Shown: positions 1 through 8,627 of the stretch, piece by piece
Numbering within the stretch: position 1 is the stretch's first letter
Layout: each line of letters opens with the position of its first letter
DNA from: Rossellomorea arthrocnemi
GTDB lineage: Bacteria; Bacillota; Bacilli; Bacillales; Bacillaceae_B
DNA: 64,000 bases
Reading direction: 5' to 3'
Assembly (NCBI RefSeq): GCF_904424705.1
Contig: NZ_CAJGBF010000002.1
Location: forward strand, 310,001-374,000
The notes under the pieces: model-generated
Told to the model about the DNA's origin: nothing
Databases searched by the model: none
What the model saw: the letters and a program-made list of their open reading frames with translations, nothing else
Position numbers and translations under genes: made by a program

Positions 1-346
1 AGATGGTTTTCTTAACAGATCCCGCACAGGAAACAATGTTGGTGATGGCAACGCGTTTTCCACTGTAATTCCAGAAGGTATCCTTCGATAGGGACAGGAC
101 CCCTACTCCATCCTCCTTGCAAGCAAGCCATTCAATAAGAAAGAATACTTTTAGACGCCGAGTTTCTTTTGACATATTTTCCATTTCAAATACGCAGGAT
201 TCCCCCCACCCCTCAACCTCTTCCTTTACCCTTACTTTTATATCCGTAAGCGAGGACAATTGCTCAGAGTGAATAGGCATATATTCATTGGTTTTGCTCC
301 AGGCTATTCCTTGGATATGGAACGTACGATTCGGATTCTCCCTCAT
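1..346 (-). CDS. Hypothetical protein, N-terminal part (runs off window)
   Basis: An open frame on the minus strand begins with ATG at 346, six bases after the stop of the upstream nucleotidyltransferase gene, and stays open to the window edge (about 115 residues visible). A purine-rich AAAGGTG lies about ten bases before the ATG. The protein starts MRENPNRTFHIQGIAWSK and is soluble-looking, with alternating hydrophobic residues that suggest beta strands and no signal peptide. I do not recognise the family. The tight spacing makes it very likely the fourth gene of the DUF4912, glycosyltransferase and nucleotidyltransferase operon, so a role in the same carbohydrate process is inferred from position only. 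Confidence 0.6.
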   Translation of the reverse strand, partial: MRENPNRTFHIQGIAWSKTNEYMPIHSEQLSSLTDIKVRVKEEVEGWGESCVFEMENMSKETRRLKVFFLIEWLACKEDGVGVLSLSKDTFWNYSGKRVAITNIVSCAGSVKKTI

Positions 347-352
347 TAGCCT

Positions 353-1360
353 CTACACCTTTTGCCAGATTTTTATTTTTTTTCCATAATACCTTGCGAG
401 CTCCCTTGCCAAATTTCGTCTGTCCGCTTTGGAATAAATGATGAAGCCTCTTTTCGGATCACTGATGATTTTCGTCCGCCCTCCATCTCTATGGTCAAAT
501 ACGATTTCTTTCTGACTTGAGGAAGAAGGAACTGTCTCGAGGAGTTTTGCCAGGACCATCGGTTTCTTTCCATTCGGACACGCCACCTGCAGCCTGGTGA
601 TAAAAGGCTCCAAAAGATCTTTTGAATGGTGAAAGCTCTTTTTTAAAGAAGGAGGAGAGAATTGTCCCCTCATGAGATCGTCCCTGGCACACTTATACTC
701 TTCCGGGTTGCCGATGTCTCTCCAATAGGCATTGGTCTTAAACACGTATACCTCTTCATTATTTAACAGGAGCCGGGGAATGAAATCCTGCCCGAAATCC
801 CTCGCTCCTATGTGTGCATAGCGATCAAGGAGCCGGGGATCCAGCATATATACACCTGTATTGACTTCATTTCCTGCCCACTCTTCCGGCTTTTCAATAA
901 ATTCGACTAATTTCCGATTAGCGTCTGCATGACAAATTCCGTATTCTTTCGGATTCGCTACCTCCTTAGAGACCACGGTCATGACCGCTCTTTTCTCATA
1001 ATGGAATTCAATGACCTTATCGATTGGAATATTGGTAAAGGCGTCTCCACTTAGAACCAGGAAAGGTTCACTCAGCCTGTGACGGGCAAGGAAAATACCT
1101 CCCGCTGTACCAAGTGGGGATCTTTCCTCAAGATAGGTGATATTCACATCGAACCGTTTCCCATTTCCAAAGTAATCTTTAATGGTTTCACTTTTATAAC
1201 ATGTTGTAATCAAGATATCTTTTATACCATAAGACCTTAGGAGGTTGATACTATATTCAAGAATTGGCTTATTCAGAATCGGGACCATGGGCTTCGCAAT
1301 GGACATCGTGTAGGGTCTTAATCGCTTGCCCTCTCCACCTGCCAATATAACCGCCTTCAT
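353..1360 (-). CDS. Sugar-phosphate nucleotidyltransferase with a C-terminal mutase-like tail
   Basis: Probably makes an NDP-sugar from a sugar 1-phosphate. The signature GGEGKRLRPYT sits at residues 8-18, the substrate KP at 23-24, the metal-binding SGDA at 104-107, EKP at 156-158 and the typical YWRDIGNPEEY at about 212-222; these define the NTP_transferase fold (GlmU/RmlA/ManC relatives). Residues 1-235 hold the catalytic core. Residues 250-335 (VACPNGKK... DGGRTKI...GFIIYSK) resemble the last domain of phosphomannomutases as found in bifunctional nucleotidyltransferase-mutase fusions, but the mutase catalytic domains are missing. The start codon overlaps the stop of the glycosyltransferase gene in an ATGA, implying translational coupling. 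Substrate sugar and nucleotide are not determined. Confidence 0.85.
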   Translation of the reverse strand: MKAVILAGGEGKRLRPYTMSIAKPMVPILNKPILEYSINLLRSYGIKDILITTCYKSETIKDYFGNGKRFDVNITYLEERSPLGTAGGIFLARHRLSEPFLVLSGDAFTNIPIDKVIEFHYEKRAVMTVVSKEVANPKEYGICHADANRKLVEFIEKPEEWAGNEVNTGVYMLDPRLLDRYAHIGARDFGQDFIPRLLLNNEEVYVFKTNAYWRDIGNPEEYKCARDDLMRGQFSPPSLKKSFHHSKDLLEPFITRLQVACPNGKKPMVLAKLLETVPSSSSQKEIVFDHRDGGRTKIISDPKRGFIIYSKADRRNLARELARYYGKKIKIWQKV

Positions 1361-3681
1361 CTTTTTATGCCTTCCACTTTTGATTGAAGTAGTACATCTT
1401 CATAAACATGAATGGTTTGATCTGCGATCCGGTCCCAACTAAACATAGATTGCGCCATTTTAAATCCCAGTTTCCCCAACTGTTCCGACTTTAGGGGATC
1501 TTCAATTAATGAAACCAATTGGGTGTAAAGACTTTGTTCTTTATTGGGTTCAAATAACAAGCCGGTTTGTTCATGTTTCACTATTGACTTCAATCCCCCA
1601 GTATTGGAAGCGACTACTCCTTTACGGAAGGCCATTGCTTCCAGGGCTACAATCCCAAACGGTTCGTACAAGCTTGGAAACACGACAGCTAAACAATTCT
1701 TCAAATAATCGTTTCGTTCTCTATCGGAAATATAGCCGACAAATGAGACAATATCAGACAGTTGATCATGAATAACCATTTGACGATAATGTTCAAGCAT
1801 CGGACCCTTGCCTGCTATGACAAATGAGATGTTATAGCCTTCTTTCTTTAAGCGCGATGCTACCCGGATGATGGTGTCGAACCCCTTCTCATGAACCATT
1901 CTTCCGATTGAAAAAAAGTAAGGGGTGGATGGTTGTTGAAAGGTATGCAGGGTGGACTGATCCAGCCTATCCAGTTCTACACCGTTTGGAATGACAGAGA
2001 TCGGTGCTTCTATTGTAAATAAGCTCTTGATTTCCTCTTTCATATGCTCACTGCACACAATGAGATGATCAGATGCACCAATGAGCAGCTGCTCTTCCCC
2101 GTGGATCTTATGTTGTAAATCCGTATAAATCCCTTGATTTCTGCCATGTTCAGTGGCGTGGATCGTTGTGATAAGTGGAAGAGAGTAATATTCTTTCAGC
2201 TTCATCGCTGATGTCGATACAATCCAATCATGGGCATGAATATGTGTGATTCTTGCATCTCTTATCAACTCGTGTGCGTAATGAATGAAGGACTGATTCA
2301 AATCAAATACCCATTTAAAGAAGTCTTCTTCATATGGATGCAAAGGATGCACCCGATGAATCGTGACGCCTTCCATTTCTTCAAGGGGAAGAGCATCATT
2401 TGCTTTGGTTGTAAGAACATGCACATGCTTTCCTTTTTTCACCAAGTTGTTGGCTAAATCAAACACATGCCTTGATAATCCCCCTACGATATTCGGAGGA
2501 TATTCCCAAGAGAGAATCAAAACCGAATCATGCTTCTCTTTTGTGTCACCCGCCATTCCCATAGGGAGCTTTTCAAGTATTTCGTCAGATGGAAAAGGGA
2601 CCAGCCCTTTGCGATGAAGGAGGAGGTGTCCATCTTTTTGACCGTCCATGACTTGTTCAAGCAAACGGTCGAAATGAGCAGTGGATAATCCGCTCTCTCC
2701 CTTAAACCTTTCAAGGCTCGACACCCATTCTCTCATGAGCTGAAATGTCCACTCTGTCTCATCTGTCAATGTCAGCACATTCTCCAACTTCTCCTCCATC
2801 CGATGAACCTGCCGAATATTTCTAATCGCTGAATCTGGTAATATCGGTGTTTGTTTCTCCATTCCAAGATACCCAAACCCCACTCTTGAAAGTGCAGTTG
2901 ATTTTTCAAACATGCCTTCTAATGCATGCAGGGATTCTCCACTATTAAGCTTCTTTAATTCATCATAGTCTGAATGGTCTTTTATAAACACCATTGATAG
3001 TTGGTGATCTGTTTCTTCCCGGGAGTGTATCATAAACTCTGAAACAGGGAGCAGCTTCAATCCCCTTGGAGTCCTGATTACACCACTGCAATCCTCCTTT
3101 TCACTATGTTCATAGGAAAAGGAAGAAATGAAGGTGTATTGAATTCCTTGCTGAGTAAGATAAAGGTCAATTCCCGGTAAGTAGGCGGCTTGTGGTAACC
3201 AGAACAACTTAGGTATCTCTTGAAAATATTGCTTGAATAATAACGTACTCATTCGCACCTGAGTTTCAATGGCCCTTGGAGTCCGGTAATGGGTTAATGG
3301 AAAAGGAGTTACCGCCGTAGGGATAACCATGATTTTCCCTTCTACCACAAGATGTTTGTAGGCTTGTACGAAATTCATGTCGTAGGTCGACCACTGTGAA
3401 TAGATGAGCTGCCACTTATGTTTATCATGGGAGTCTGCTTGCAGGAGGTTGGTTTGAATGATGTCTTGGGCACTCACTTTAAACTCCTCACTCATAAATA
3501 GTGAAAAAAGAAGGGGGTTCAACACGACTGGTATGGATCCACCATCATTCCGTTCCAGGAAATCGATCAATTCACTATTCTCTATAAGTAATGCAGCAAG
3601 CACATCCTCCCGTTCATTACATTGAGAGAATGTAAGTTCATTAAACTTCGGATACACGATGATTTCAGAAAGAACCTTCAT
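1357..3681 (-). CDS. GT4 glycosyltransferase fused to a degenerate GH57-type domain
   Basis: A 774-residue two-part protein. Residues about 1-370 look like the GH57/DUF1957 glucan branching enzyme fold: residues 115-144 align with the THGFLPLL region and 161-170 (WLPQAAYLPG) with the nucleophile motif WLPECAY. The nucleophile Glu is replaced by Gln164 and the N-terminal HxH motif is absent, so glycosidase activity is unlikely. Residues about 385-774 are a GT4 transferase: SWEYPPNIVGGLSRH (391-405), HAHDW (482-486), IPNGVE (564-569), and the ExxxxxxxE motif EPFGIVALE (673-681). The ATG at 3681 overlaps the DUF4912 stop (ATGA); an in-frame start further upstream would overlap DUF4912 by about 60 bases and has no better ribosome site. 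A glycogen-like or surface glucan role is inferred. Confidence 0.85.
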   Translation of the reverse strand: MKVLSEIIVYPKFNELTFSQCNEREDVLAALLIENSELIDFLERNDGGSIPVVLNPLLFSLFMSEEFKVSAQDIIQTNLLQADSHDKHKWQLIYSQWSTYDMNFVQAYKHLVVEGKIMVIPTAVTPFPLTHYRTPRAIETQVRMSTLLFKQYFQEIPKLFWLPQAAYLPGIDLYLTQQGIQYTFISSFSYEHSEKEDCSGVIRTPRGLKLLPVSEFMIHSREETDHQLSMVFIKDHSDYDELKKLNSGESLHALEGMFEKSTALSRVGFGYLGMEKQTPILPDSAIRNIRQVHRMEEKLENVLTLTDETEWTFQLMREWVSSLERFKGESGLSTAHFDRLLEQVMDGQKDGHLLLHRKGLVPFPSDEILEKLPMGMAGDTKEKHDSVLILSWEYPPNIVGGLSRHVFDLANNLVKKGKHVHVLTTKANDALPLEEMEGVTIHRVHPLHPYEEDFFKWVFDLNQSFIHYAHELIRDARITHIHAHDWIVSTSAMKLKEYYSLPLITTIHATEHGRNQGIYTDLQHKIHGEEQLLIGASDHLIVCSEHMKEEIKSLFTIEAPISVIPNGVELDRLDQSTLHTFQQPSTPYFFSIGRMVHEKGFDTIIRVASRLKKEGYNISFVIAGKGPMLEHYRQMVIHDQLSDIVSFVGYISDRERNDYLKNCLAVVFPSLYEPFGIVALEAMAFRKGVVASNTGGLKSIVKHEQTGLLFEPNKEQSLYTQLVSLIEDPLKSEQLGKLGFKMAQSMFSWDRIADQTIHVYEDVLLQSKVEGIKR

Positions 3682-4379
3682 GCCTTTCCCCCCCCATTCA
3701 TGACATAATACGAATACGTACTCACATGCTCCACCCACTTCGGTTCCTTAAGTAAACCCTGCTCATATTCCAACAACTCTTTCATACTGTGAGATTCCTG
3801 GTGATGAGACGTGCGGGGTGTATGGAGGACATTGGATCGAGTGAATGCAATAAAGTCACCTGATGGTAATCGCAAGCCGATTTCCATGCAGTAGCTTCGG
3901 TTTTCCTTTAACCCATTAACAAACCAATCGTTTTCAGTAAATGGAACAAATGAGTCCGAATAGTGATGTTGATTATGTCCGTTAAAAGAAATCGAGGTAA
4001 TATCATATAAACGAAGAACAAATGGCTGGGGTTCTGAGTCCAGCTTAAAATGATCTTTCACATACCGGACCCACTCATTTGAAATGTTCCAATAACAATA
4101 GATTCTGGAAGAAGTTGAAAACGTAATCGATAACTCGGTGGCGCGAGGGTTCTTCCCCCTGCGTTTTGGTATCCTTCTGCCAAAAGAAGCTCTTCCCACA
4201 CGTTTTTTTGAGGAGATCGGTTCCATCACTTCGACTGCTGGTGATACTTTGCTCTCCTCGAGGGCTTTCTGGTATTTCACCCATTGATACTGAACCTTCC
4301 CAACGGTTGTATTCAGTTCTTTGGCAATTTTCCTGAATGACACTCCTTGTTCTTTTAACTTGATAATTTCAGTGATCAA
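3678..4379 (-). CDS. DUF4912 protein with N-terminal helix-turn-helix
   Basis: A 233-residue protein with three parts: a small helix-turn-helix at about 1-40 (LKEQGVSFRKIAKELNTTVG), a basic linker at about 50-80, and a DUF4912 domain at about 85-205 marked by IYCYWNIS, FVLRLYDIT and the closing FIAFTRSN. DUF4912 has no firmly established function; its fold and neighbours suggest carbohydrate recognition. The start is TTG at 4379, chosen because AGGAGG lies seven bases upstream and no ATG is available. It is the first gene of the minus-strand operon and overlaps the GT4 gene by four bases. The combination of an HTH with a putative sugar-sensing domain makes a regulator of the operon one possibility. 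Confidence 0.75.
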   Translation of the reverse strand: MITEIIKLKEQGVSFRKIAKELNTTVGKVQYQWVKYQKALEESKVSPAVEVMEPISSKKRVGRASFGRRIPKRRGKNPRATELSITFSTSSRIYCYWNISNEWVRYVKDHFKLDSEPQPFVLRLYDITSISFNGHNQHHYSDSFVPFTENDWFVNGLKENRSYCMEIGLRLPSGDFIAFTRSNVLHTPRTSHHQESHSMKELLEYEQGLLKEPKWVEHVSTYSYYVMNGGGKA

Positions 4380-4731
4380 AACAATTCCTCCTAAAGAGTA
4401 AACATATATTATATAAATTCAATCTAAATATTATGACAATTATTCATAAATTTATCGTAACACCGTATTGAAAAACCTACAATAAACGCATTTTGTCGTA
4501 TCTTGTTACACCCAGTGATGATAGCCTTCAACCTGCATTTTTTTTGTGATTTATTATGCTGAAATGATAATAAAGCGATTACACTTGATTAACGACATTT
4601 TTCTTTCGTCATCGCGTTGGGATATTCGACAAAATATTGGAGTGTTTCTTAAATTTATCCTGCTGTCATATAGTGTTAAAACACCATCTATGCTATAAAT
4701 AAAGAAGAAGAATACATCATGGGGTGATACA
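4380..4731. promoter_or_regulatory. Divergent intergenic region with promoters for DUF4912 operon and small membrane protein
   Basis: This 352-base AT-rich gap separates two divergent genes. On the plus strand an extended -10 element, TGCTATAAA at 4691-4699, lies about 32 bases before the GTG start at 4732, with no convincing -35. For the minus-strand operon several TATA-like stretches occur around 4400-4430 and I cannot pick one. No ORF, RNA gene or strong hairpin was seen. Confidence 0.4.
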
Positions 4732-5079
4732 GTGACATTACTATTCATTGGATTAGTAAGCTTCTCTATCCTATTACTAGTCATTTCATTCTTCCAACGG
4801 GATCGGTATCGTGATATTGAAAAAGACATGGAAGAGTTGTCGATGAATGTTCTGGAGGAGCATTATAAATTGAAGAAGCGAATACGCATTTTGGAAGAAG
4901 AGTTGTTGATGGATGGTAATGCACCACTTAAAAAATCAAGTTCTCCGGGAAAAGTGATACATGAGGTTGTAAAAAACCAAGTGATTGCCTTACATCATCA
5001 AGGAGTTCCGGTGGATCAAATCGCTAAACAATCCGCTCTTTCCAAATTGGAAGTCAAACAGCTTATATCCAAGATGTGA
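4732..5079 (+). CDS. Small membrane-anchored coiled-coil protein with C-terminal HTH, SwrB-like architecture
   Basis: A 115-residue protein starting at GTG (4732) with GGGGTGA five bases upstream. Residues 1-21 form one transmembrane helix, 27-60 are heptad-like and charged (predicted coiled coil), and 75-115 form a short helix-turn-helix-like region (QVIALHHQGVPVDQIAKQ...LEVKQLISKM). This order of anchor, coiled coil and small C-terminal helical domain is that of SwrB/DUF6115 proteins, but I cannot prove homology and no flagellar genes are nearby. The HTH resembles the N-terminal HTH of the divergently transcribed DUF4912 gene. It is a single-gene unit ending in a strong bidirectional terminator shared with phoU. 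Confidence 0.65.
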   Translation: MTLLFIGLVSFSILLLVISFFQRDRYRDIEKDMEELSMNVLEEHYKLKKRIRILEEELLMDGNAPLKKSSSPGKVIHEVVKNQVIALHHQGVPVDQIAKQSALSKLEVKQLISKM

Positions 5080-5125
5080 ATAAAGAAAAAGCTGTCCTAT
5101 TGAATTGGACAGCTTTTTCTTTATT
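5079..5125. terminator. Bidirectional rho-independent terminator
   Basis: A perfect 18 bp stem (arms around 5080-5097 and 5107-5124, core AAGCTGTCC/GGACAGCTT) with a nine-base loop. A-rich and T-rich flanks on both sides let it end both the plus-strand gene and phoU. Confidence 0.9.
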
Positions 5126-5784
5126 CATTCATTTAAATCATAGCGACGGCCTTTCACCAAATAAAAAACACCTTCAGCAATGTTTGTTGTATGGTCTGCA
5201 GCCCTTTCAAGATAACGACAGATAAATGATAGCTGGGTAATTTGAGCTGTAAATTCAGGCTTTTCTTTATTAAGTGTAAGCAGCTCTACTATCGTTTCAC
5301 CATATAGGTCATCCACTTTATCATCCATATCTGCAATTCTCTTAGCTTTCGCGGCATCTTCCTCCACGAAAGATTCCAATATAAGCACAATCATTTCTGA
5401 GGTTATGGCATGCATTTCTTTTATATGGTGAATCGGTTTAATCAGAGGTTCATTTCCGATCCGAATCGTTGATTTGGCAACATTCACTGCAAAATCAGCA
5501 ATTCTTTCTAAATCTGAAGCAATTTTAATAGCCACAATGATCCTTCTCAAATCTGTGGCCACCGGCTGCTGCTTTGCGATTGTCAGAATAGCTAAATCAT
5601 TGATTTCCTCTTCTAACTCATCTGCTTTTTGATCACCTTCAATAATAGCCAGAGCAGTATCTACATCTTTTTCTTCCAATGTAACAATACTTTTTTCAAG
5701 TTGAACCTTGGCTATAATACCTAAGTCCATGAGTTTGGTTTGCAACTCTTTTAAATTTGCATCAAATTGTCCTCTTACTGACAT
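5125..5784 (-). CDS. phoU: PhoU phosphate uptake regulator
   Basis: A 219-residue cytoplasmic protein that couples the Pst transporter to phosphate signalling and restrains phosphate uptake. Two PhoU three-helix repeats are visible, each with the metal-binding E/DxxxD signature: SDLERIADFAVNVAK at about 88-103 and RYLERAADHTTNIAEG at about 189-204. Length is normal for the family. It is the last gene of the pst operon, 85 bases after pstB, and ends in the bidirectional terminator. B. subtilis carries no regulatory PhoU-PhoR link of the enteric type that is firmly established, so its precise target here is open. Confidence 0.95.
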   Translation of the reverse strand: MSVRGQFDANLKELQTKLMDLGIIAKVQLEKSIVTLEEKDVDTALAIIEGDQKADELEEEINDLAILTIAKQQPVATDLRRIIVAIKIASDLERIADFAVNVAKSTIRIGNEPLIKPIHHIKEMHAITSEMIVLILESFVEEDAAKAKRIADMDDKVDDLYGETIVELLTLNKEKPEFTAQITQLSFICRYLERAADHTTNIAEGVFYLVKGRRYDLNE

Positions 5785-5869
5785 AATCGTACCCCTTCCC
5801 TATACTAGTTCCCTTATCCATGTTTATCATTATGAATTAAAAATATGGTACAATCTATTCTTCTTTACA

Positions 5870-6676
5870 TTAACCGAAACGACCAGATATATAATCTTCT
5901 GTGCGCTTATCTGTTGGAGTGGAGAAAATCTTATCTGTTTTATCAAATTCTACAACTTCACCATTCAGGAAGAATGCTGTACGATCGGAAATACGGGCCG
6001 CCTGTTGCATGTTATGTGTAACAATGATAATGCTATATTCTTTTTTCAATTCCTGAACAAGCTCCTCTACTTTTAGAGTAGAAATCGGATCAAGAGCAGA
6101 TGTAGGCTCATCCATTAAGATGACATCCGGCTCAATAGCCAGGCATCTTGCTATACAGATACGCTGCTGTTGTCCACCTGATAATCCGTATGCATTTTGA
6201 TTCAAACGATCTTTGACCTCTTCCCAGATTGCCGCACCCCGCAAGCTTTTTTCGACAATTTCATCAAGTATCTTCTTATTTTTGATTCCATGAATACGAG
6301 GACCATATGCAATATTGTCGTAAATAGATTTCGGGAAAGGGTTTGGCTTCTGGAATACCATCCCCACTTTTGTCCGTAGTTCCTCTACGCGGTATTTCCT
6401 ATCGAGAATGTTGCGATCACGATAGATGATATCTCCTGAAGTCTTCACACTTGGAATCAATTCGATCATACGGTTCAATGTCTTGATGTAGGTCGACTTT
6501 CCACATCCTGATGGTCCGATAATGGCTGTTACTTCATTTTCCATAATATCCAGGTCGATATTTTTCAATGCATGATTCGTCCCATACCATAAGTTCAATT
6601 GTTTCGTTTTATATACCGCTTCTTTTATCCCCTTTTGCTCAACCATGTCATGTTTCTTCGTCAATGTCGTTTGCAT
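5870..6676 (-). CDS. pstB: Phosphate ABC transporter ATP-binding protein PstB
   Basis: The ATPase subunit (268 residues) that drives phosphate import through PstC-PstA. Walker [10 protein letters not shown] is at 54-62, the ABC signature LSGGQQQR near 165, Walker [13 protein letters not shown] shortly after, and the H-loop in [11 protein letters not shown]. The end SGRFG is typical of PstB. The start at 6676 follows AAGGAGG at nine bases. There is one pstB here, whereas B. subtilis has two tandem copies (pstBA, pstBB). The gene lies 40 bases after pstA and before phoU. Confidence 0.97.
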   Translation of the reverse strand: MQTTLTKKHDMVEQKGIKEAVYKTKQLNLWYGTNHALKNIDLDIMENEVTAIIGPSGCGKSTYIKTLNRMIELIPSVKTSGDIIYRDRNILDRKYRVEELRTKVGMVFQKPNPFPKSIYDNIAYGPRIHGIKNKKILDEIVEKSLRGAAIWEEVKDRLNQNAYGLSGGQQQRICIARCLAIEPDVILMDEPTSALDPISTLKVEELVQELKKEYSIIIVTHNMQQAARISDRTAFFLNGEVVEFDKTDKIFSTPTDKRTEDYISGRFG

Positions 6677-6716
6677 AATTGAAAGCCTCCTTCATCCATT
6701 TCAAACCCACAGTATT

Positions 6717-7595
6717 CTAGTATCTGTTTTGAAACTTGTTGCGAATAAATACAGCGACTGAATTCATAAATAAAAGCAATATCATTAACACGATTATCCC
6801 TGATGCTGCTACATGGTGGAATTCTTCTTGTGGCCTCTTAGTCCAATCATAAATTTGCATTGGAAGAGCCGTAAACGTATCCAGGAAAGACCCAGGAGTA
6901 AATAGTAGAATTGTCGGAACTCCGATAACAACTAATGGAGCAGTTTCCCCAATCGCACGGGAAAACGCTAATATACTACCAGTTAATATACCTGGAATGG
7001 CTGCAGGTAAGACGACGCGCACAATTGTTTGCCATTTTGTCGCACCCATACCATAAGAGGCATCGCGAAGTTCTCTCGGCACAGAGCGGATCGCTTCCTG
7101 AGCAGCTACAATAATGACCGGCAAAATGAGCAGACTCATTGTTAATCCTGCAGCGAGGACGCTATGTCCCAATGCGAACGCCCGGGCAAATATGGTCAAC
7201 CCAAGTAAACCGAATACAACGGAAGGAACACCTGCCAAATTGGAAATGTTGATTTTAATGAATTTATTTACTCGATTCTGTTTCGCGTACTCTTCAAGAT
7301 AAATGGCTGTTCCCACAGCAAGAATCAAAGATATGGGAATGATGACGAACATTAGCCAAAGAGATCCAATTAAGGCAGCATAAATCCCTGCCTTTTCCGG
7401 GAATCTTGATCCCATATTCTGCAGGAAGTCAAGATTCAAATAACCAATTCCTTGAGTGAATACCCGATATAAAAGTACAGCCAATACGATCAGGCCAAAT
7501 GATGTTGCGGCTAAAAATACCCATTTAAATGCCCCGTTGACAGTCAGTCTTGAAGACATCTTTTTATTGACGTTATCCTGATTGATATGTTTCAT
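6717..7595 (-). CDS. pstA: Phosphate ABC transporter permease PstA
   Basis: An inner-membrane permease of 292 residues with six predicted membrane segments. The binding-protein-dependent transport EAA loop is visible as ELRDASYGMGATKWQTI with downstream G...P. It pairs with PstC to form the phosphate channel. The start used here is the ATG at 7595, one base after the pstC stop; AGGAG lies seven bases upstream, inside the end of pstC. A longer frame starting within pstC is open but has no ribosome site advantage. Confidence 0.95.
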   Translation of the reverse strand: MKHINQDNVNKKMSSRLTVNGAFKWVFLAATSFGLIVLAVLLYRVFTQGIGYLNLDFLQNMGSRFPEKAGIYAALIGSLWLMFVIIPISLILAVGTAIYLEEYAKQNRVNKFIKINISNLAGVPSVVFGLLGLTIFARAFALGHSVLAAGLTMSLLILPVIIVAAQEAIRSVPRELRDASYGMGATKWQTIVRVVLPAAIPGILTGSILAFSRAIGETAPLVVIGVPTILLFTPGSFLDTFTALPMQIYDWTKRPQEEFHHVAASGIIVLMILLLFMNSVAVFIRNKFQNRY

Positions 7596-7596
7596 C

Positions 7597-8541
7597 TTAA
7601 TACTCCTCTCTGAAACGCTTAGAGATGTATTGAGCAAGAAGGTTCATGGCTAATGTAAAGACAAATAGTGTGAACCCAACTGCATAGATACTATAATAAA
7701 TTGTCGTTCCATATCCCGCGTCCCCTGTACTTACTTGTACGATGTAGGCAGTCATCGTTTGGATGGAACCTGTTACATCCAACGTAAGATTAGGGGTTGC
7801 ACCTGCAGCCACTGTTACGATCATCGTTTCTCCGATAGCACGTGAAATCGCAAGTACAACAGATGCGACGATTCCGGAAACAGCGGCTGGCAACACAACT
7901 TTTATGGCAACTTCAAACTTTGTTGCACCAATTGCCAGGGCTCCTTCGCGAATCGAGTTTGGCACGGAAGACATCGCATCTTCGGACAAAGAAGCAATCA
8001 TCGGAATAATCATCACACCAACAACAATACCTGGACTTAGCGCATTGAATATCTTTAATTCCGGGATAAAACTCTGCAATACCGGTGTAACAAATGTGAG
8101 GGCAAAGAACCCATAAACAATGGTGGGAATCCCTGCAAGAATTTCTAATATCGGTTTAATGATTCTGCGAGATCGATCTGTTGCGTACTCACTCAAGTAA
8201 ATGGCTGATGCCAGTCCTATTGGTACTGCAACCAATACGGCAATTCCTGTAATCTTTAGCGTACCTGAGATTAGAGGAAGAATTCCATAGCTGGGACTAT
8301 TGCTTGAGAAAGGATACCACTCAGTCCCTGCAAGAAAATCAAAAAATGAAACCCGTGAAAAGAAGGTAATTGTTTCAAATATAAGTGTTAATACGATTCC
8401 GATTGTCGTCAAAACGGAAACCCCAGCAATAGCAAACAATATCCAAGGTATAGCTTTTTCAGTTGCATGATTCAGGCTCTTTTTACTTTTCTGCTCAATC
8501 ATGTCAGATACTGAATATGTTTTCCTCGTACTTAAACCCAT
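7597..8541 (-). CDS. pstC: Phosphate ABC transporter permease PstC
   Basis: The second phosphate permease (314 residues from the chosen start), with six predicted helices and the EAA-type loop SIREGALAIGATKFEVAIK. It forms the transmembrane channel with PstA. The ATG at 8541 is chosen because AAAGGGG lies about nine bases upstream; the in-frame ATG at 8565 would leave no ribosome site. It is separated from pstS by an 86-base gap holding a perfect hairpin, which probably lowers expression relative to PstS. Confidence 0.95.
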   Translation of the reverse strand: MGLSTRKTYSVSDMIEQKSKKSLNHATEKAIPWILFAIAGVSVLTTIGIVLTLIFETITFFSRVSFFDFLAGTEWYPFSSNSPSYGILPLISGTLKITGIAVLVAVPIGLASAIYLSEYATDRSRRIIKPILEILAGIPTIVYGFFALTFVTPVLQSFIPELKIFNALSPGIVVGVMIIPMIASLSEDAMSSVPNSIREGALAIGATKFEVAIKVVLPAAVSGIVASVVLAISRAIGETMIVTVAAGATPNLTLDVTGSIQTMTAYIVQVSTGDAGYGTTIYYSIYAVGFTLFVFTLAMNLLAQYISKRFREEY

Positions 8542-8571
8542 AAAGTGCAAACCCCTTTCATCCACATAACA

Positions 8572-8601
8572 AGATGAGAAGCAAGTATTCGCTTCTCATC
8601 T
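8572..8601 (-). other. Intercistronic hairpin between pstS and pstC
   Basis: An 11 bp perfect stem (arms at 8572-8582 and 8591-8601, GATGAGAAGC/GCTTCTCATC) with an eight-base loop. There is no T-run after it in the direction of transcription, so it looks like an mRNA-stabilising or attenuating element and not a full terminator. Confidence 0.7.
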
Positions 8602-8627
8602 GTTATGAATACCTTTACCTGATCTAC

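Noticed and set aside
3682..3738. Longer N-terminus of the GT4 fusion
   Set aside because: It would overlap DUF4912 by about 60 bases; the ATGA overlap at 3678-3681 is the normal coupled arrangement.
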